Part shown: positions 1-10,892 of the stretch, piece after piece
Layout of the letters: the number at the start of each line of letters is the position of its first letter
Numbering within the stretch: position 1 is the first letter of the stretch
Source of the DNA: Siphonodentalium dalli
Taxonomy: Eukaryota > Mollusca > Scaphopoda > Gadilida > Siphonodentaliidae
NCBI GenBank assembly: GCA_032622095.1
Contig: CP136067.1
Span: 134,853,990 to 134,917,989, forward strand
Length of the DNA stretch: 64,000 nt
Direction: 5' to 3'
Position numbers and translations under genes: made by a program
The notes under the pieces: generated by a model
What the model saw: only the letters and a program-made list of their open reading frames with translations
What the model was told of the DNA's origin: nothing
Databases searched by the model: none

Positions 1-394
1 CCAAATTGCTGAAGATGGCTTCCAAAATGGTAACCAAATTTGGTAAAAAGTTCATTTTTTACATAGATCCCGAATATTGTTCTCTGCGTTATCCGAAAAG
101 GTAGCAAATTGTTACTCACTTGGCTATTATAAGTGTATGTTAATTAATTGACAACTACATGTTATATTCTGGTTGTCCCATCTCCATATGGAGTATGACA
201 AATTCATTTTAAAGTTGCAGTTTGGAATTTTGCCGAGAACCTCTTTTGTGATTCTGGCCATATTATTGAAAGGAAATGGCCAGAACTTTGAGACGAACTG
301 AGATAAACCATAATATATGGCTATTCTGGCCCACTAAAAATTGATCAACTGGATACAGTGTGGATGCCAAGATGGCAGCCAGTGAGTTACTGTA

Positions 395-1565
395 TGATCA
401 TAGGTGATGTGCATGTATACAGGGAGTTATTGTATGGTTATGGATGATGTGAATATGTATACAAGGAGTGACTATAAGGTTATGAGTGGGGTGTCCATGG
501 TGATATGTATATGTATACAAGGAGTGGCTGTATGGTCATGTGTGATGCGAATCGGTATACATGGAGTGAATGTACGGTGTATGGTTGTGTGTACCCAGTA
601 CCAGTGTACCCGATGTGGCTGTATGGGCATTGGTGTGGTGTATGGATACGACGAGATTAACTACATGGTCATCTGTGTGTTGATTATGTATATATGGAGT
701 GACTGTAAGGTCGTGGTGGGATTACAGGTGTACCTTGCGTGGCTGTATTGTGATATGTGGGTGTATATGTATAAATGTGCTGTCTGTTTGATCATGGATG
801 GAGTGTGTGGATAAATAGGGAGTGATTTTCTGGTTATGGGTAATGTGTATAGGTGTATATGGAATGACTGTACGGTCATGATTGAAGTGTATATGCATAC
901 TTGGAGTAAGCTGGATGGTCATTGGCGAGCGTGTGGGTATATAGGGAGTGTCTTTTTGGTAATGGTTGGGATGTATATTTATATATGTCGAGGATGTATT
1001 ATCATTGGTGGGTGCATAGGTAGTAGCTGTATGATCATGGATGAGTATACGTAAGTTGCTGAATTGTCATGTGGGAGGTGTACATGCACGTATGGCAGGT
1101 ATTAATGGTCGTGCCTACGGGTATTGGTATATCTGGAAGGGCTGAATGGCCATTGGTGAGATGTATATGTATACCTGGAATGAATCGATGGTCATGGGTG
1201 GGTTGTATATATATATATATCGAGTGGTTATATGACTATGGGTGTGGAGAATAGGTATACAGGTAGTGACTGTATGGTTAATGGTGAGGTAAATAGGCAT
1301 ACAAGGAGTGACTGCATGATCCTGAATGTGGTGAATATGTATACAGGGAATGACTATATGGCCACGCGTCAGGTGTGGGAGTATACCTGGTGTTCCTGCA
1401 TGGTGACTCGTGGCTGTACTGTCATTTGTGGTGTGTACGGGTATATCTATGGCTGTATGGTCATGGGTCAGATGTACGTGTATAAATTTGGTGACTATAT
1501 TGTCATTTGTGTGGTGTTTATGTACATATGGAGTGACTGTAAGGTAATGGGTGTGTTGTACATGT
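395..1565 (+). repeat. Minisatellite, left arm of FB-A copy 1
   Basis: Diverged tandem repeat with recurring GTATACANGGAGTGACTGTA and ATGGTCATGNGTGNGGTG blocks. GTATAC occurs at 415, 457, 513 and 555, giving steps of 42, 56 and 42 bases, so the unit is about 42 bp with 14-bp jumps. The long apparent reading frame here (TGS-DCMVM type peptides) is a by-product of the repeat, not a gene. Confidence 0.75.
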
Positions 1566-1694
1566 GAAACCTTCTGTGTCTATCGCTTTCCACAATAACT
1601 CAAGGATATGTTAATCAGATATGTTGACCATCCAACAGAGAGGTAATGTCATAGAGTTCTCCATCTTGATGGTGTTTATGTACAATTGATGAAA

Positions 1695-3345
1695 ACGATA
1701 GTCACCGATTACCACACAGTCACTCCATATATACATAAACACAACACAAATGACAATATTGTCACCCACTGTATACACGTACACATGACCCATGACCATA
1801 CAGTCATACTTGGTTATACCCGTACATACCACAACACATATGACCATACAGCCATGAGTCAGTCACAATGCAGGCACACCGGGTACACTCCTACATGACC
1901 CATAACCATATAGTCACTCCCTTATACATATTCACCACATTCATGATCATAAGTCAATTCTTGTATACCCATTTACCTCACCATTGGCCATACGGTTACC
2001 CCTGTATACCTATTATCCACACCATTACACGGCCAAATAGACATTCAAGATATACATAAACACCACAACAATTACCATATAGTCACTCCAGGTATACATA
2101 TGCACCTCACCAATGGCAATATAGCCACTTGATTCACGCACATACCCTCACCATGACACCAGGCACACTCCTTCACCCGACCTATGACCATACAGTCACC
2201 CCTGTGTACCTATTCAAATCATTCATAGATGACCATGGCGATTTCTTGTATACATATTCACCTCACATTGGCCATAAGTCACTCCATGTATACCTATTCG
2301 TCACACCATAGAAAAATATCCACACAAGATATACTAATACACCAGGTATACTCCTACACCTGGCGTGATCATATGGTCACCCCATCTATACATATTAACC
2401 ACATTAAGGGTCAAGCAGTCAATCCATGTATATCTATTTACCTCACCGTTGACCATACAGTGACTACCTGTATACCTATTCGCCACACCCATAGTCATTT
2501 AACCACTCGATATATACATATTCAGCCCACACATGACCACAGAGTCAATCCAGGTATACATACACACCTCACCAATGGCCATTCAGCCCCTCCAGATATA
2601 CCAATACCCGCACGCGCGACCACTCATACCTTCCAGACTTGCATATACACCTCACACATGACAATTCAGCAAATTACGGTATACTCATACACGCCATCCA
2701 TAATTATATAGCTAATCCCACCAATGATAATACATCCACGACATATATAAATATACATCCCAACCGCTACCACAAGGACACTCCCTATATATCCACACGC
2801 TCGCCAATGACCATCCACTTACTCCAGGTTTGCATATGCACTTCAATCATGAACGTACAGTCATCCATGTATGCCTATACACATTACCCATAGCCATAAC
2901 ATCTCCCTATTTATTCACACACCCCATCCATGAGCAACGAGCACACAGGGAGAACATTTATACATATACACCCATCTGTCACAATACAGCCACACATGGT
3001 TCACGTGTACACCCGACTCATGCCCTTACAGTCCCTCCATATATACATAAACAACACACAAATGACCATATAGCTACCCTCGTTATACCCATGCACCACA
3101 TCAATGCTCATGCAGCCACATCGGGTGCACACATACTGGGTACACACAACCATACACCATACAGTCACTCTATGCATACCGTTAGACCTCACACATGACC
3201 ATGACCACTCCATGTATATCTATACATCTTACCATGGACACCCCACTCATAACCATATAGTCACTCCTTGTATACCTATTCACATCATTCATGACATACA
3301 ATAACTCCCTGTATACCTATTCACCTCACCTGTGATCATACATTA
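1695..3345 (-). repeat. Minisatellite, right arm of FB-A copy 1
   Basis: Same minisatellite as the left arm in reverse complement (CCATACAGTCACTCC, GTATACATATNCACCTCACC, repeated). It is about 0.5 kb longer than the left array, so the two arms have changed copy number independently. Several short open frames rich in His, Thr, Tyr and Pro are repeat artefacts. Confidence 0.75.
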
Positions 3346-3735
3346 ACTCCCTGGCTTCCATCTTGGCATCCACCCTGTATCGAGTTGATCATTTTTTTAT
3401 TATAATGGGCCAGTATAGCCATATATTTGGGTTTATCTCAGTTCCGCCTCCCAAGTTATGTCCATTTCCTTTCAATATTATGGCCAGAATCACAAAAGTG
3501 GTTCTCGGCAAAATGCCATACTGCAACTATAAAATGAATTTGTCATGCTCCATATGGAAGTGGGACAACCAGAATAGAACATGTAGTGGTCAGTTAATTA
3601 ACTTACACTTATAATAACCAAGTGCTACCTTTTCGGATAACATAGAGAATAATGATCGTGATATATGTAAAAAAAAAACTTTTTACCAAATTTGGTTGCC
3701 ATTTTGGAAGCCATCTTGAGCATTTTGGTCTATAA

Positions 3736-4160
3736 TCACCATAGTGTGAGACATCTAAGATAGACAAAAACAATATCACCTTTCATACAAAAGATAGTTA
3801 CACTTTACTTGGAGAGAAAAAATGGTCCAAACCTGAAAAGTGAATTTTTGCCGATATTTTTGTCAAGTTTGTGAGAGAAAATTCCAATATTTCTGGTAAA
3901 GCAGTGGAGACAATAGTAACAATTAACCATGGTGCATCATACATGTTATTACTCGATGTCTAGAAGGCAGAATAGTCAATTGCAAACATCAAGCACAACT
4001 TGTAAGCGATTGCAGGGCACGCTGGGGCAATATATCTACCATTTTCCATATTTTGGCGGCCATTTTTGGCGGCCATTTTTGGCGGCCATTTGGAGCCAAA
4101 GTTACAATTTTGGTTCCAATGAGTTGGAATATTCATGTAATTTCGAATGTTGAAACCATT
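3736..4160 (-). mobile_element. Outer segment of FB-A family (ATGGC-rich)
   Basis: This continues directly from the palindrome. Its reverse complement matches 63,450-63,935 and 47,640-48,140: CCAGCGTGCCCTGCAATCGC, then GATATTGG near an interstitial ATCGGCAAAAATTAACTTTTC, then GTGATTATAGACCAAA. It carries three direct copies of GGCGGCCATTTTT at about 4,049-4,092. It is therefore the outer portion of the same transposon family, and FB-A extends beyond its palindromic core. Confidence 0.7.
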
Positions 4161-4355
4161 GTTATTTAAATGAGACTGTTTTGTCAAGTGATTTGTCCAC
4201 AAACATCCCTAATCGTACATTAAATTCAATATTTTAGGATTTCAGGTTATTTTCCAATGCTTGGATCTTTTTCAATGTTTACTACCATCCAGTTTTGAGT
4301 TAACTTTGGTAAATTATTTAGCTAACTGGACTTGTATCGCAATTCCACTGTAACA

Positions 4356-4711
4356 TTAAAGGTGTATACTGTCCACTAAATCCGGCCATTTATGGGACCA
4401 TCTCATTTTATACACAAAATAATATTGGCAACAAATGAATGAATTTGAGCCATGGATTAGTGCAAAAATACTCTCATGTTCTCTGTGAACAATGCAAACA
4501 ACATGGTAATTATAATGAAACTGAATTTATGACTCCAGCGATGTATTCATTTTCATTATAATTACCATGTTGTTTGTATCGTTCATAGAGCACATTAGTG
4601 TATTTTGCACTAATCCATGGCTCAAATTCACTCATTTGTTGCATATATTCGGTTGAATATAAAAGGGGATGTCCCATAAATGACCAGATTTAGTGTACAG
4701 TACCCCTTTAA
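4356..4711. mobile_element. TTAA-flanked palindromic MITE (family T3)
   Basis: A 356-bp element bounded by TTAA on both sides (4,356-4,359 and 4,708-4,711). Ends AGGTGTATACTGTCCACTAA and TTAGTGTACAGTACCCCT are inverted repeats, and pairing continues inward through CATTTATGGGA, GCCATGGATTAGTGCAAAA and CATGGTAATTATAATGAAA. It is thus a nearly full-length hairpin. TTAA duplication is characteristic of piggyBac-type cut-and-paste transposition, so it is probably mobilised by a piggyBac-like transposase encoded elsewhere (inference). Confidence 0.8.
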
Positions 4712-4809
4712 TATTTATACAACAATGGATTTGACATGCAAAATGTCCATTATTTCAGAGTTGTAATCATGAAAATAAGAACAAAGTCTATTTTATGACT
4801 TGTTGGAAA

Positions 4810-5286
4810 TACAGTACCAGTCAAAACAAGTGGTACATTAAGCGCGTTATTTTCGCGCCCAATGTCGCAATATAATATTGCAAGTGGAAACGCTTATAAG
4901 CGCGCTGTTTGTGTTATTATTGCAATATTTTGCGCTTAATATTACAATATTTCGCGCTTAATATTGCGTATTAAACTTTTGAAATTACCCGCTTGGCATA
5001 AATAGAGGCAACGTTTTATATTTTTATATAATTATAGTTGTAAATGCTACATGAACACTATGGGCATAGTATTTATCTAATATAAATATAACACTATTCA
5101 ATTTTGTCGCGCGAAATATTGCGACAATGCGCGCTTAATATCGCAATATTCTGCGCTCAATATCGGAAAATAAGCGCGACAGATTTTTGCTGTTGTGATA
5201 TAATCGCGCCTTTTTCTAAATTAAGCCCGCTCAATATCGCAATAAAGGCGCGCCTCAATATACCACTTCTTCTGACTGGTACTGTA
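4810..5286. mobile_element. Tc1/mariner-like MITE
   Basis: A 477-bp element flanked by TA, with inverted ends CAGTACCAGTCAAAACAAGT and its counterpart (ACTTCTTCTGACTGGTACTG). CAGTACCAGTCAAAA-type ends with TA target duplication are classic for Tc1-like elements. The interior has no coding capacity and is packed with short palindromes of the kind CGCTTAATATTGCAATATT and GCGCG, so it is a non-autonomous derivative. Confidence 0.8.
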
Positions 5287-5354
5287 GTTGTTTTACAGAC
5301 TTTGATCTTATTTCGCACTAACCCACTTCGAAGGCCTTCAGTCGATTTAATATC

Positions 5355-5900
5355 ATGAGTCCAATAGAACGTGGCGTCATGATTGCATTTACAGGGAATA
5401 CACCTGCGAATGTGTTCAAAATGTGTCAAATGGAACGGACACTAAAATGTTATTTGTCCATCCATTGCAATTACAGCCAAGTCGTCCCTCAAGACCAATC
5501 AAATGGAATTGCTCCGAGCACATTATGTCGTCTACACCAATTGCACTGATATGTCAAACACGAGTCAAATGGAACGGACCTTCCTTTGTCTCTCCATCCA
5601 TTGAGCAGAGAAGCCACCAATGTTCCAATTGAGCGGTGCGTGGATATGTCTGCATCCTCATCCACTGTAATAAATCGCACGAATACAGTAAACACTAGTC
5701 CAAATGGAACGGACCTTAACCTTTTTTTGTTGCAGTTACCGGCAATTGCAATGAATTACACGAATATTACTGACATGCCATTGGTAATTGAGTCAAATTG
5801 AGCGTATATAGCATCTAGTAGCATGTCACATTTGTGTCTTGGTCCACTGCAATGAGTGTATAAATATGACCAACGTGGATCGGTGTATGGCATGTTTAAG
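5355..5900. repeat. Diverged ~135-bp tandem repeat
   Basis: The phrase TCAAATGGAACGGAC recurs at about 5,427, 5,562 and 5,697, spaced near 135 bp. It is followed each time by a TCCATCCATTG-like block. Divergence is strong, so this is an old tandem array. Short overlapping reading frames here follow the repeat and are not credible genes. Confidence 0.5.
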
Positions 5901-6335
5901 TCTCTATCCGTTGCAATTCCTGATTATCGGAAGCTCCGCTCGATAAATGCTACATCACGGTATCGATATTCCACATTCATACCACCTGGGAGATGGCGTT
6001 ATCATAAACATGTCTCCACGCTGTGGTACCTCGCCCCATTCTCTCCGCCGAAATCCTGCAACAAATGATAAATATTCAGTTCGCATTTCAAAACAGCGTA
6101 TATTGTATGCATTGACAGCGTTTACTGGTTTGGACATTCTGGGTGTTTAGCCACCCACACGCTTATCACCATCAATGGAAAATGTCCACGCATAATCACC
6201 AGTGGGAGGAACGTATACTATCTTATGGAGGTAATGAGTCTGCAGAAATAGCTTAATTAGTTTAACAGCGCTTGTCCTTGTGCTAAAATACACCAGAGAA
6301 CATGCACTCTTTTCGCCTTTATTTGTGAAAATTGT
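5901..6335. other. Unassigned AT-rich spacer
   Basis: No gene, RNA or recognisable repeat end seen. Short open frames occur on both strands but lack coding character. Confidence 0.4.
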
Positions 6336-6560
6336 TACAAGTGTCACGCAAAATGATAAACAATGTTATAACCATGTACATGGATGATTTCCAACATCAT
6401 GGCATAAATATAAATTTCAGTACATAATGAGTTTACAACAAAACACGTTGTTTGAATATAGGAAATTTAACAAAGAATATGCATTGCAGCAAGCGACCGG
6501 CTCAGTCGCTGATTGGTGGAAACTATCGGCTAATAATTATAAATAAGCCGCGGAAAGGTC
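6336..6560 (+). repeat. Dispersed repeat family D, copy 1
   Basis: Matches 60,600-60,905 in the same orientation: GTGAAAATTNTNACAAGTGT, then AACATCATGGC, then a strongly conserved GGCTCAGTCGCTGATTGG block. The copies are diverged and no ends or coding sequence could be defined. It is an interspersed repeat of unknown class. Confidence 0.6.
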
Positions 6561-6677
6561 CATTAGTTATTATGTATGAGATGGAATCATCCGCGTTACA
6601 GATGAATCAGTCAGAGTAAACCCAGACCACATATAGAACTACTATGAGTTTACTAAAAAAAATGTGGGTAAAATCTG

Positions 6678-7733
6678 TGCCAATGCATTCTCTTATATAT
6701 ATGCGAGTCTCCCATAGAGAGCCTGGCATATATCAGACAATACGTTGGCCTAACAATAATTTTAATGACCGTGCATGTAAGCCAGTGCGTGCATTATATT
6801 ATTTATGCGAGGCTCCTTGTGGGAGACTCGCATATATAAGGGAATGCACTGGCGCAGGATCTTTAATGCCGCGCCGGATCATGCGCCAGTGTATTCTCTT
6901 ACATGTATATATGCGAGTGTCCCATGGGAATGCGAGTTTCCCATAGGAAGCCTCGCATTTGTAAGAGAATGCATGGCTTAATGGTCAAGGGAAATATTGT
7001 TGGGCCAATGTATTCCCTTATATATACGAGGCTCCCTATGGGAGACTCGCATATATAATAACATGCATTTGCACACGGTTTTGCAAAATTTCAAGAAGCT
7101 CCAGTCATAGAATGGTTGATCTGGAGTATTTTATTTCACCAACGTAATACAGATGTCCGTTACTGCGAATATGTGGTGCATGCCTGCATGTATGACAGAC
7201 AACAAAGATTGCGTTTCTATGGGGAGCCTCGCATATATAAGAGAATGCACTGCCTTACAAGGTGAAGGTAAATAGTGTTAGGCCAATGTATTCTCTTATA
7301 TATGCGGGGCTCCCTATGGGAGACTCGCATATACAAGAGAATGCATTGACACAGGTTTCGCAAAATTCAGGAAGCTCCAGCCATGGAATGGTTGAGCTGG
7401 AGTAATTTATTTCACCAACGTAATACAGATGTGCGTTACTGCGAAAATGTGGTGCATGCCTGCATGTATGACAGACAACGATTGCGTTTCTGCACTTAAC
7501 ATGATTGGGTCGAAGTTTACTCTGTATGAGTAGAATTCATACACTTTCCGTAACCCTGTCACGACGGTAACTGCGCTGGTGCAGCATTAAATATCATGCG
7601 CCAGTGCATTCTCTTATATAATGCGAGTCTACCATAGGGAGCCTCGCATATATTATAGAATGCATTGCTTTACAAGGTCAGGGTAAATAGTGTTAGGCCA
7701 ATGTATGCTCTTATATATGCGAGGCTCCCTATG
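6678..7733. repeat. Cluster of ~70-bp hairpin repeats (family C)
   Basis: At least eight copies of a palindrome of about 70 bp occur here: CAATGCATTCTCTTATATAT, ATGCGAGNCTCCCTATGGG, AGACTCGCATATATAAGAGA, ATGCATTGGC. Copies lie at about 6,678-6,750, 6,781-6,855, 6,883-6,977, 7,003-7,072, 7,217-7,256 (half), 7,281-7,352, 7,599-7,671 and 7,697-7,733 (cut by a hAT element). Between them a ~280-bp unit is duplicated (7,075-7,260 and 7,355-7,500; GTGGTGCATGCCTGCATGTA in both). Each copy would fold into a long single-stranded hairpin. Confidence 0.75.
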
Positions 7734-8672
7734 CAGAGACGTGGCTAGAGGGTCTCCGTTCGGGGGTTGTCCACCTTGGGAAATTCCAACTACACCCCCC
7801 CCCCCCCCCCCCCCCTTGAATAAGAATCAGACCAAACACAAGTTTTGCATAATTCCATTTGCACTCTCCCCTTGTGCTCAGGCCTAATTTCCTATTATTC
7901 ATAACCCATGGTTCTATATTCCCGGTATGGAGACCATTCAGATATTTTAACCTGAAATTTGCAAAAAACATCTAGTGGTCTCATTCCAGACAAATGCACA
8001 CAGCTACGGACAAGAGACCGGGACACCCCGGGCCGACCATGGTTGTTCGGCCCGGTGTGAAAACTATACAAGAAAATCGCAAACCCTAGCATCTAGACTG
8101 GCCTCAACTGAAGCTTTCCTAGTGTTGGAAAATTCAAACCTCATAATCCCCCTCAGGTTGGAAAATTCTTCAACTGATGACCATTTTTGACCAAATGCAG
8201 TAACATATTGTTTTGCTAAACTGATTAGCAGTTTTGTATTGGCCATGGGTAGGGGCAATGACACATCGGTCCGACCATGGTTCGGCCCGGTGTGCGAAAA
8301 TTTTGAAATCTGAACAAGAAAATAGCAAAATCCTAGCATCTATACTAGCCTCAAGCATTCCTATACAGTTGGAAATTTCAAACCCTACACCCCCACTTAG
8401 GTTGGAAAATTTCCAACTGATGACAATTCCAATGACAATATTGACCAAATGTATGACAATATTGTTTTCTAAAATTAACTAGAAGTTTTTGACTGGCCAC
8501 GGGGGAGGGACCAGGACACAAGCTTCCCGACTGATGGCCATTTCAGTCAATATGTTGGAACAAAAGTAGGAAAATATGCAAATGCTGGTCTAAAAACAAC
8601 AAATTCCCCAATAATTCATTGTTGGAAAATCAAATTACAAGAACAATTCCAACCTATCGTTGATGTGAAATT
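7734..8672 (-). mobile_element. hAT-type element, copy 1 (3' truncated)
   Basis: Begins CAGAGACGTGGCTAGAGGGT and is collinear with the complete hAT copies at 49,042-50,121 and 62,005-63,241 in opposite orientation. Shared blocks include the C-run after CACCTTGGGAAATTCCAACT, the GGGCCGACCATGGTTGTTCGG block and GGTTGGAAAATT. It interrupts a family C hairpin right after GGCTCCCTATG. The last ~85 bp and the second terminal repeat are missing at about 8,672, so no target duplication can be read. No transposase ORF: non-autonomous. Confidence 0.8.
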
Positions 8673-8729
8673 TGCACACGTCCATGCAAATAAAGTAGCG
8701 TGTATATCCAAACGGAATAAAAATTTATT

Positions 8730-8947
8730 TAGTGCGTCTACTCGCATTTAATTTGAAACAAACATCGCACTTTCGTCGACTCGAATTCAAATACCACCAA
8801 ATTACGTCATACTCGTTGGTGTTTTCCAGTTTCAATTGGAATTCCCTCATTAGCATATCATTATGCAGCTCGTTTGCATTTATCCGATATAAATTCGAGT
8901 CGACGGTCATGCGACGTTTTTTTTCAAACACGGATCTCAGACGCATC
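8730..8947. mobile_element. Hairpin MITE
   Basis: Inverted ends of about 60 bp: GTGCGTCTACTCGCATTTAA, then CGCACTTTCGTCGACTCGAA on the left; the complement ends at GATCTCAGACGCAT. A shorter, almost loop-free copy lies at 8,992-9,090. Superfamily and target duplication not determined. Confidence 0.65.
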
Positions 8948-8991
8948 AGCAATTAGATTCGTGTTGCCCACACGCATTCTTCGTCGGTAGT

Positions 8992-9090
8992 GCGTCTACT
9001 CGCATTTATTTGAAACAAACGTCGCACTTTTGTCGACTCGAATTCGAGTCGTCGGTAGTGCGACGTTTGCTGCGAGTGTACGCTCGTGAT
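8992..9090. mobile_element. Short hairpin copy of the 8,730 MITE
   Basis: GTGCGTCTACTCGCATTTAT and GTCGCACTTTTGTCGACTCG are immediately followed by their complement (CGAGTCGTCGG, GTGCGACGTTTGCTGCGAGT). The central part of the longer copy is deleted here. Confidence 0.6.
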
Positions 9091-9345
9091 CTAAATAGCA
9101 TGCGGGGGTATAAGATTACAGAGTGGAGAAGTCTGATGAAGTCAATAAGAACAGGGATGTAATGACAATACAGCGTGGCAATTTCCGGCGAACTTGGAAG
9201 CAAGTCAGCGTGTGCACTGTGTCATCAATCATATATGGTCTGCTCTAGACTAAGTACAAACACAACATATTTGTGATAAAGAGAACTTTCATACAAACAT
9301 TCCCGCAACAGATGATATACAATTGTAACAGAACGAGACTGAGAG

Positions 9346-9432
9346 AGGAGTGCGGGAGTCGCACCGAAAGATGGCAGAATCCGGAATCCCAAGTCGGTCA
9401 CCCATCCAAGGACTATAACCGTTGCTTAACTT
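9346..9432 (-). repeat. 5S rRNA-derived fragment 1
   Basis: On the minus strand this reads GATCACCAAAGTTAAGCAAC, then CTTGGATGGGTGACCGACTT, then GGGATTCCGG. This is the 3' two-thirds of a 5S rRNA, including the internal promoter C-box region. The 5' third and normal 3' end are missing. It ends in GTGCGACTCCCGCAC followed by a CT/GA-rich tract. I read it as a 5S-derived SINE-like retroposon or 5S pseudogene, not a working 5S gene. Confidence 0.7.
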
Positions 9433-9649
9433 TGGTGATCACACAAATCGTCTAACGACTGTGACTAAGAGATATATAGAGACCTCTCGAGCAGAGAAGT
9501 CATCGGCCTTCTATATATACCCCGCGACCGCTAGACTACCCCCCCCCCCCGTTCTTTTTGAGAGTTACTGAATCTCACCGAGTCCTCCCCAGAGCGGTCG
9601 CATCATGACATAGTCATCTGAGGATCGGACGAAACCCCAGTGCAACAGT

Positions 9650-9669
9650 ACGAGAGAGAGAAAGATAGA

Positions 9670-9767
<98 letters not shown>
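9650..9767 (+). repeat. (GA)n microsatellite
   Basis: About 110 bp of nearly pure GAGAGA, directly abutting 5S-derived fragment 2. The open frame on the opposite strand (Ser/Leu repeats) is an artefact of the microsatellite. Confidence 0.95.
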
Positions 9768-9768
<1 letters not shown>

Positions 9769-9818
9769 AGTGTGGGAGTCGCACCGAAAGTTGGCAGCAC
9801 CCGGAATCCCCGGAAACT
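9768..9818 (-). repeat. 5S rRNA-derived fragment 2
   Basis: Minus strand reads GGGATTCCGGGTGCTGCCAA, CTTTCGGTGCGACTCCCACAC, the same 3' end as fragments 1 and 3. It is joined to the long (GA)n tract. Only ~50 bp of 5S-related sequence remains. Confidence 0.6.
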
Positions 9819-9823
9819 GTGTG

Positions 9824-10193
9824 TTAAAGACATATTATGGACTTATTCGGGTGGCTGAAACTGATAAAGTAGTACTCATGCACTATGCCAACTGTGGGAA
9901 TGTAGCATTCTACTAACATCGCCGAAAATCTCACAGAAATCGACCATACCACTCCATAGAATTCATCGTCTGAACTACGCTTAATTGTAAATATTTACAT
10001 CTCGATTCGGGACGCAAAAAATCGGCGATAAACTAACGAAAATTAGTTCCTCGGCCAGCGTCATTGCATTTAATTAATATATATTAAGAATGCCGTGTGT
10101 GTGCTGTAAATTTGGATTAATATTCGTAAAAATAACAAGATTATTCTCCATTTCTATGTGAGCACCCAACCGGAGTGTTTCACGTCACTTTAA
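9824..10193 (+). mobile_element. Family G element with TTAA borders
   Basis: A 370-bp segment starting TTAAAGACATATTATGGACT and ending GTTTCACGTCACTTTAA. The same sequence recurs several times at 19,580-20,665. It sits between two 5S-derived fragments in opposite orientation. The TTAA borders suggest a third TTAA-targeting family, but its two ends are not good inverted repeats beyond TTAAAG, so the class is unsure. Confidence 0.55.
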
Positions 10194-10300
10194 GCAGCAA
10201 CGTCGAGCTCTGTTAGTCCTCGGATGGGTGACCGACTTGGGATTCCGGGTGCTGCCAACTTTCTGTGCGACTCCCGCACTTCTCTCTATCTCTATCTGCA
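10192..10300 (+). repeat. 5S rRNA-derived fragment 3
   Basis: Plus strand reads TTAAGCAGCAACGTCGAGCT, TTAGTCCTCGGATGGGTGAC, CGACTTGGGATTCCGGGTGC, then TGCCAACTTTCTGTGCGACT and CCCGCAC. It closely matches 5S rRNA from the GTTAAGCA block to the GGGTGCTG block, then continues into a non-5S tail shared with fragments 1 and 2 and a CT-rich tract. It is a member of the same retroposed family. Confidence 0.7.
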
Positions 10301-10526
10301 GGACCAATATAGTAACACATGCCATGGTACAAGTTACACGTACGTGTGGCTAAATCTTGCTATTTAAGATATTGCGTTCCTTGTTAGTATTTTTTTCCAA
10401 CAACAACCACAAGAATATAAAAGGGCGTTTATTCACACTTATGTGCGGAAAGTCGGCTTCGTGGATATCAAGCATTATGTCGTAATTCGATCGCCGGAAT
10501 TTCACAGGATGCGATAATTACTTATT

Positions 10527-10892
10527 TTAAAGGTACTCAATCCGATCAGACGCTCCAAAATTACCATTTCTTTGGCTTCGGGGTAAAAAAAAAAAATATT
10601 TGATTCGAGTCGAGGACCCACCCATCAAAGCTAAGAGTGATCAGATATCGATTTTTATGTTTGTTATTTCTCGAGAAGTGTAATAACATGTGGCCCAGAA
10701 ACACGTGGTCAAACGGAGTGTCTAGGACAATTTGTTGCGAAATTTGATACCAAAGTTGACAGTGGTTAGCATTATTTTGTTACAATAAATCGATTCTGAT
10801 AACTAAAGCGTATTTTGAAGAAATGTTGTTGTTGTTGTTGTTGTTGTATCTTGGTGGTATGGGGACCGTCTGCTCGATAAAAGTACCTTTAA
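10527..10892 (+). mobile_element. TTAA MITE family T1, copy 1
   Basis: A 366-bp element with TTAA at both borders. Left end is AGGTACTCAATCCGATCAGA; right end is GGGGACCGTCTGCTCGATAA, degraded, then AAGTACCTTTAA. Interior landmarks shared with the other T1 copies are TTTGGCTTCGGGGTAAAA, TTGATTCGAGTCGAGGACCC, a GTGATCAGATATCGATTTTT block and a (GTT)n run. Piggyback-type TTAA duplication. No ORF. Confidence 0.85.

Larger units (their letters stand above)
1..3735. mobile_element. Foldback element FB-A, copy 1 (giant palindrome with minisatellite arms)
   Basis: The stretch is a near-complete inverted repeat. Bases 1-394 (AAGATGGCTTCCAAAATGG, then ACCAAATTTGGTAAAAAG) return in reverse complement at 3,346-3,735. 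The match runs base by base through the GGTTGTCCCA, TCCATATGGAG and GATGCCAAGATGG landmarks. Inside the unique arm ends lie two oppositely oriented minisatellite arrays, with an unpaired spacer around 1,566-1,695. Arms are clearly diverged, so this is an old element and not an assembly fold-back. Long inverted repeats built from tandem repeats are the hallmark of Foldback-type DNA transposons. No transposase is visible, so it is non-autonomous. Target-site duplications cannot be judged because the left end is at the window edge. Confidence 0.8.

Noticed and set aside
1-3735. Assembly artefact (false inverted duplication)
   Set aside because: The arms differ at many positions and in array length, so they are genuinely separate sequences.
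9603-9833. Ser/Leu-repeat ORF
   Set aside because: Translation of the (GA)n microsatellite.
9346-10300. Functional 5S rRNA genes
   Set aside because: All three copies lack the 5' third and have diverged; the shared foreign tail indicates retroposons.
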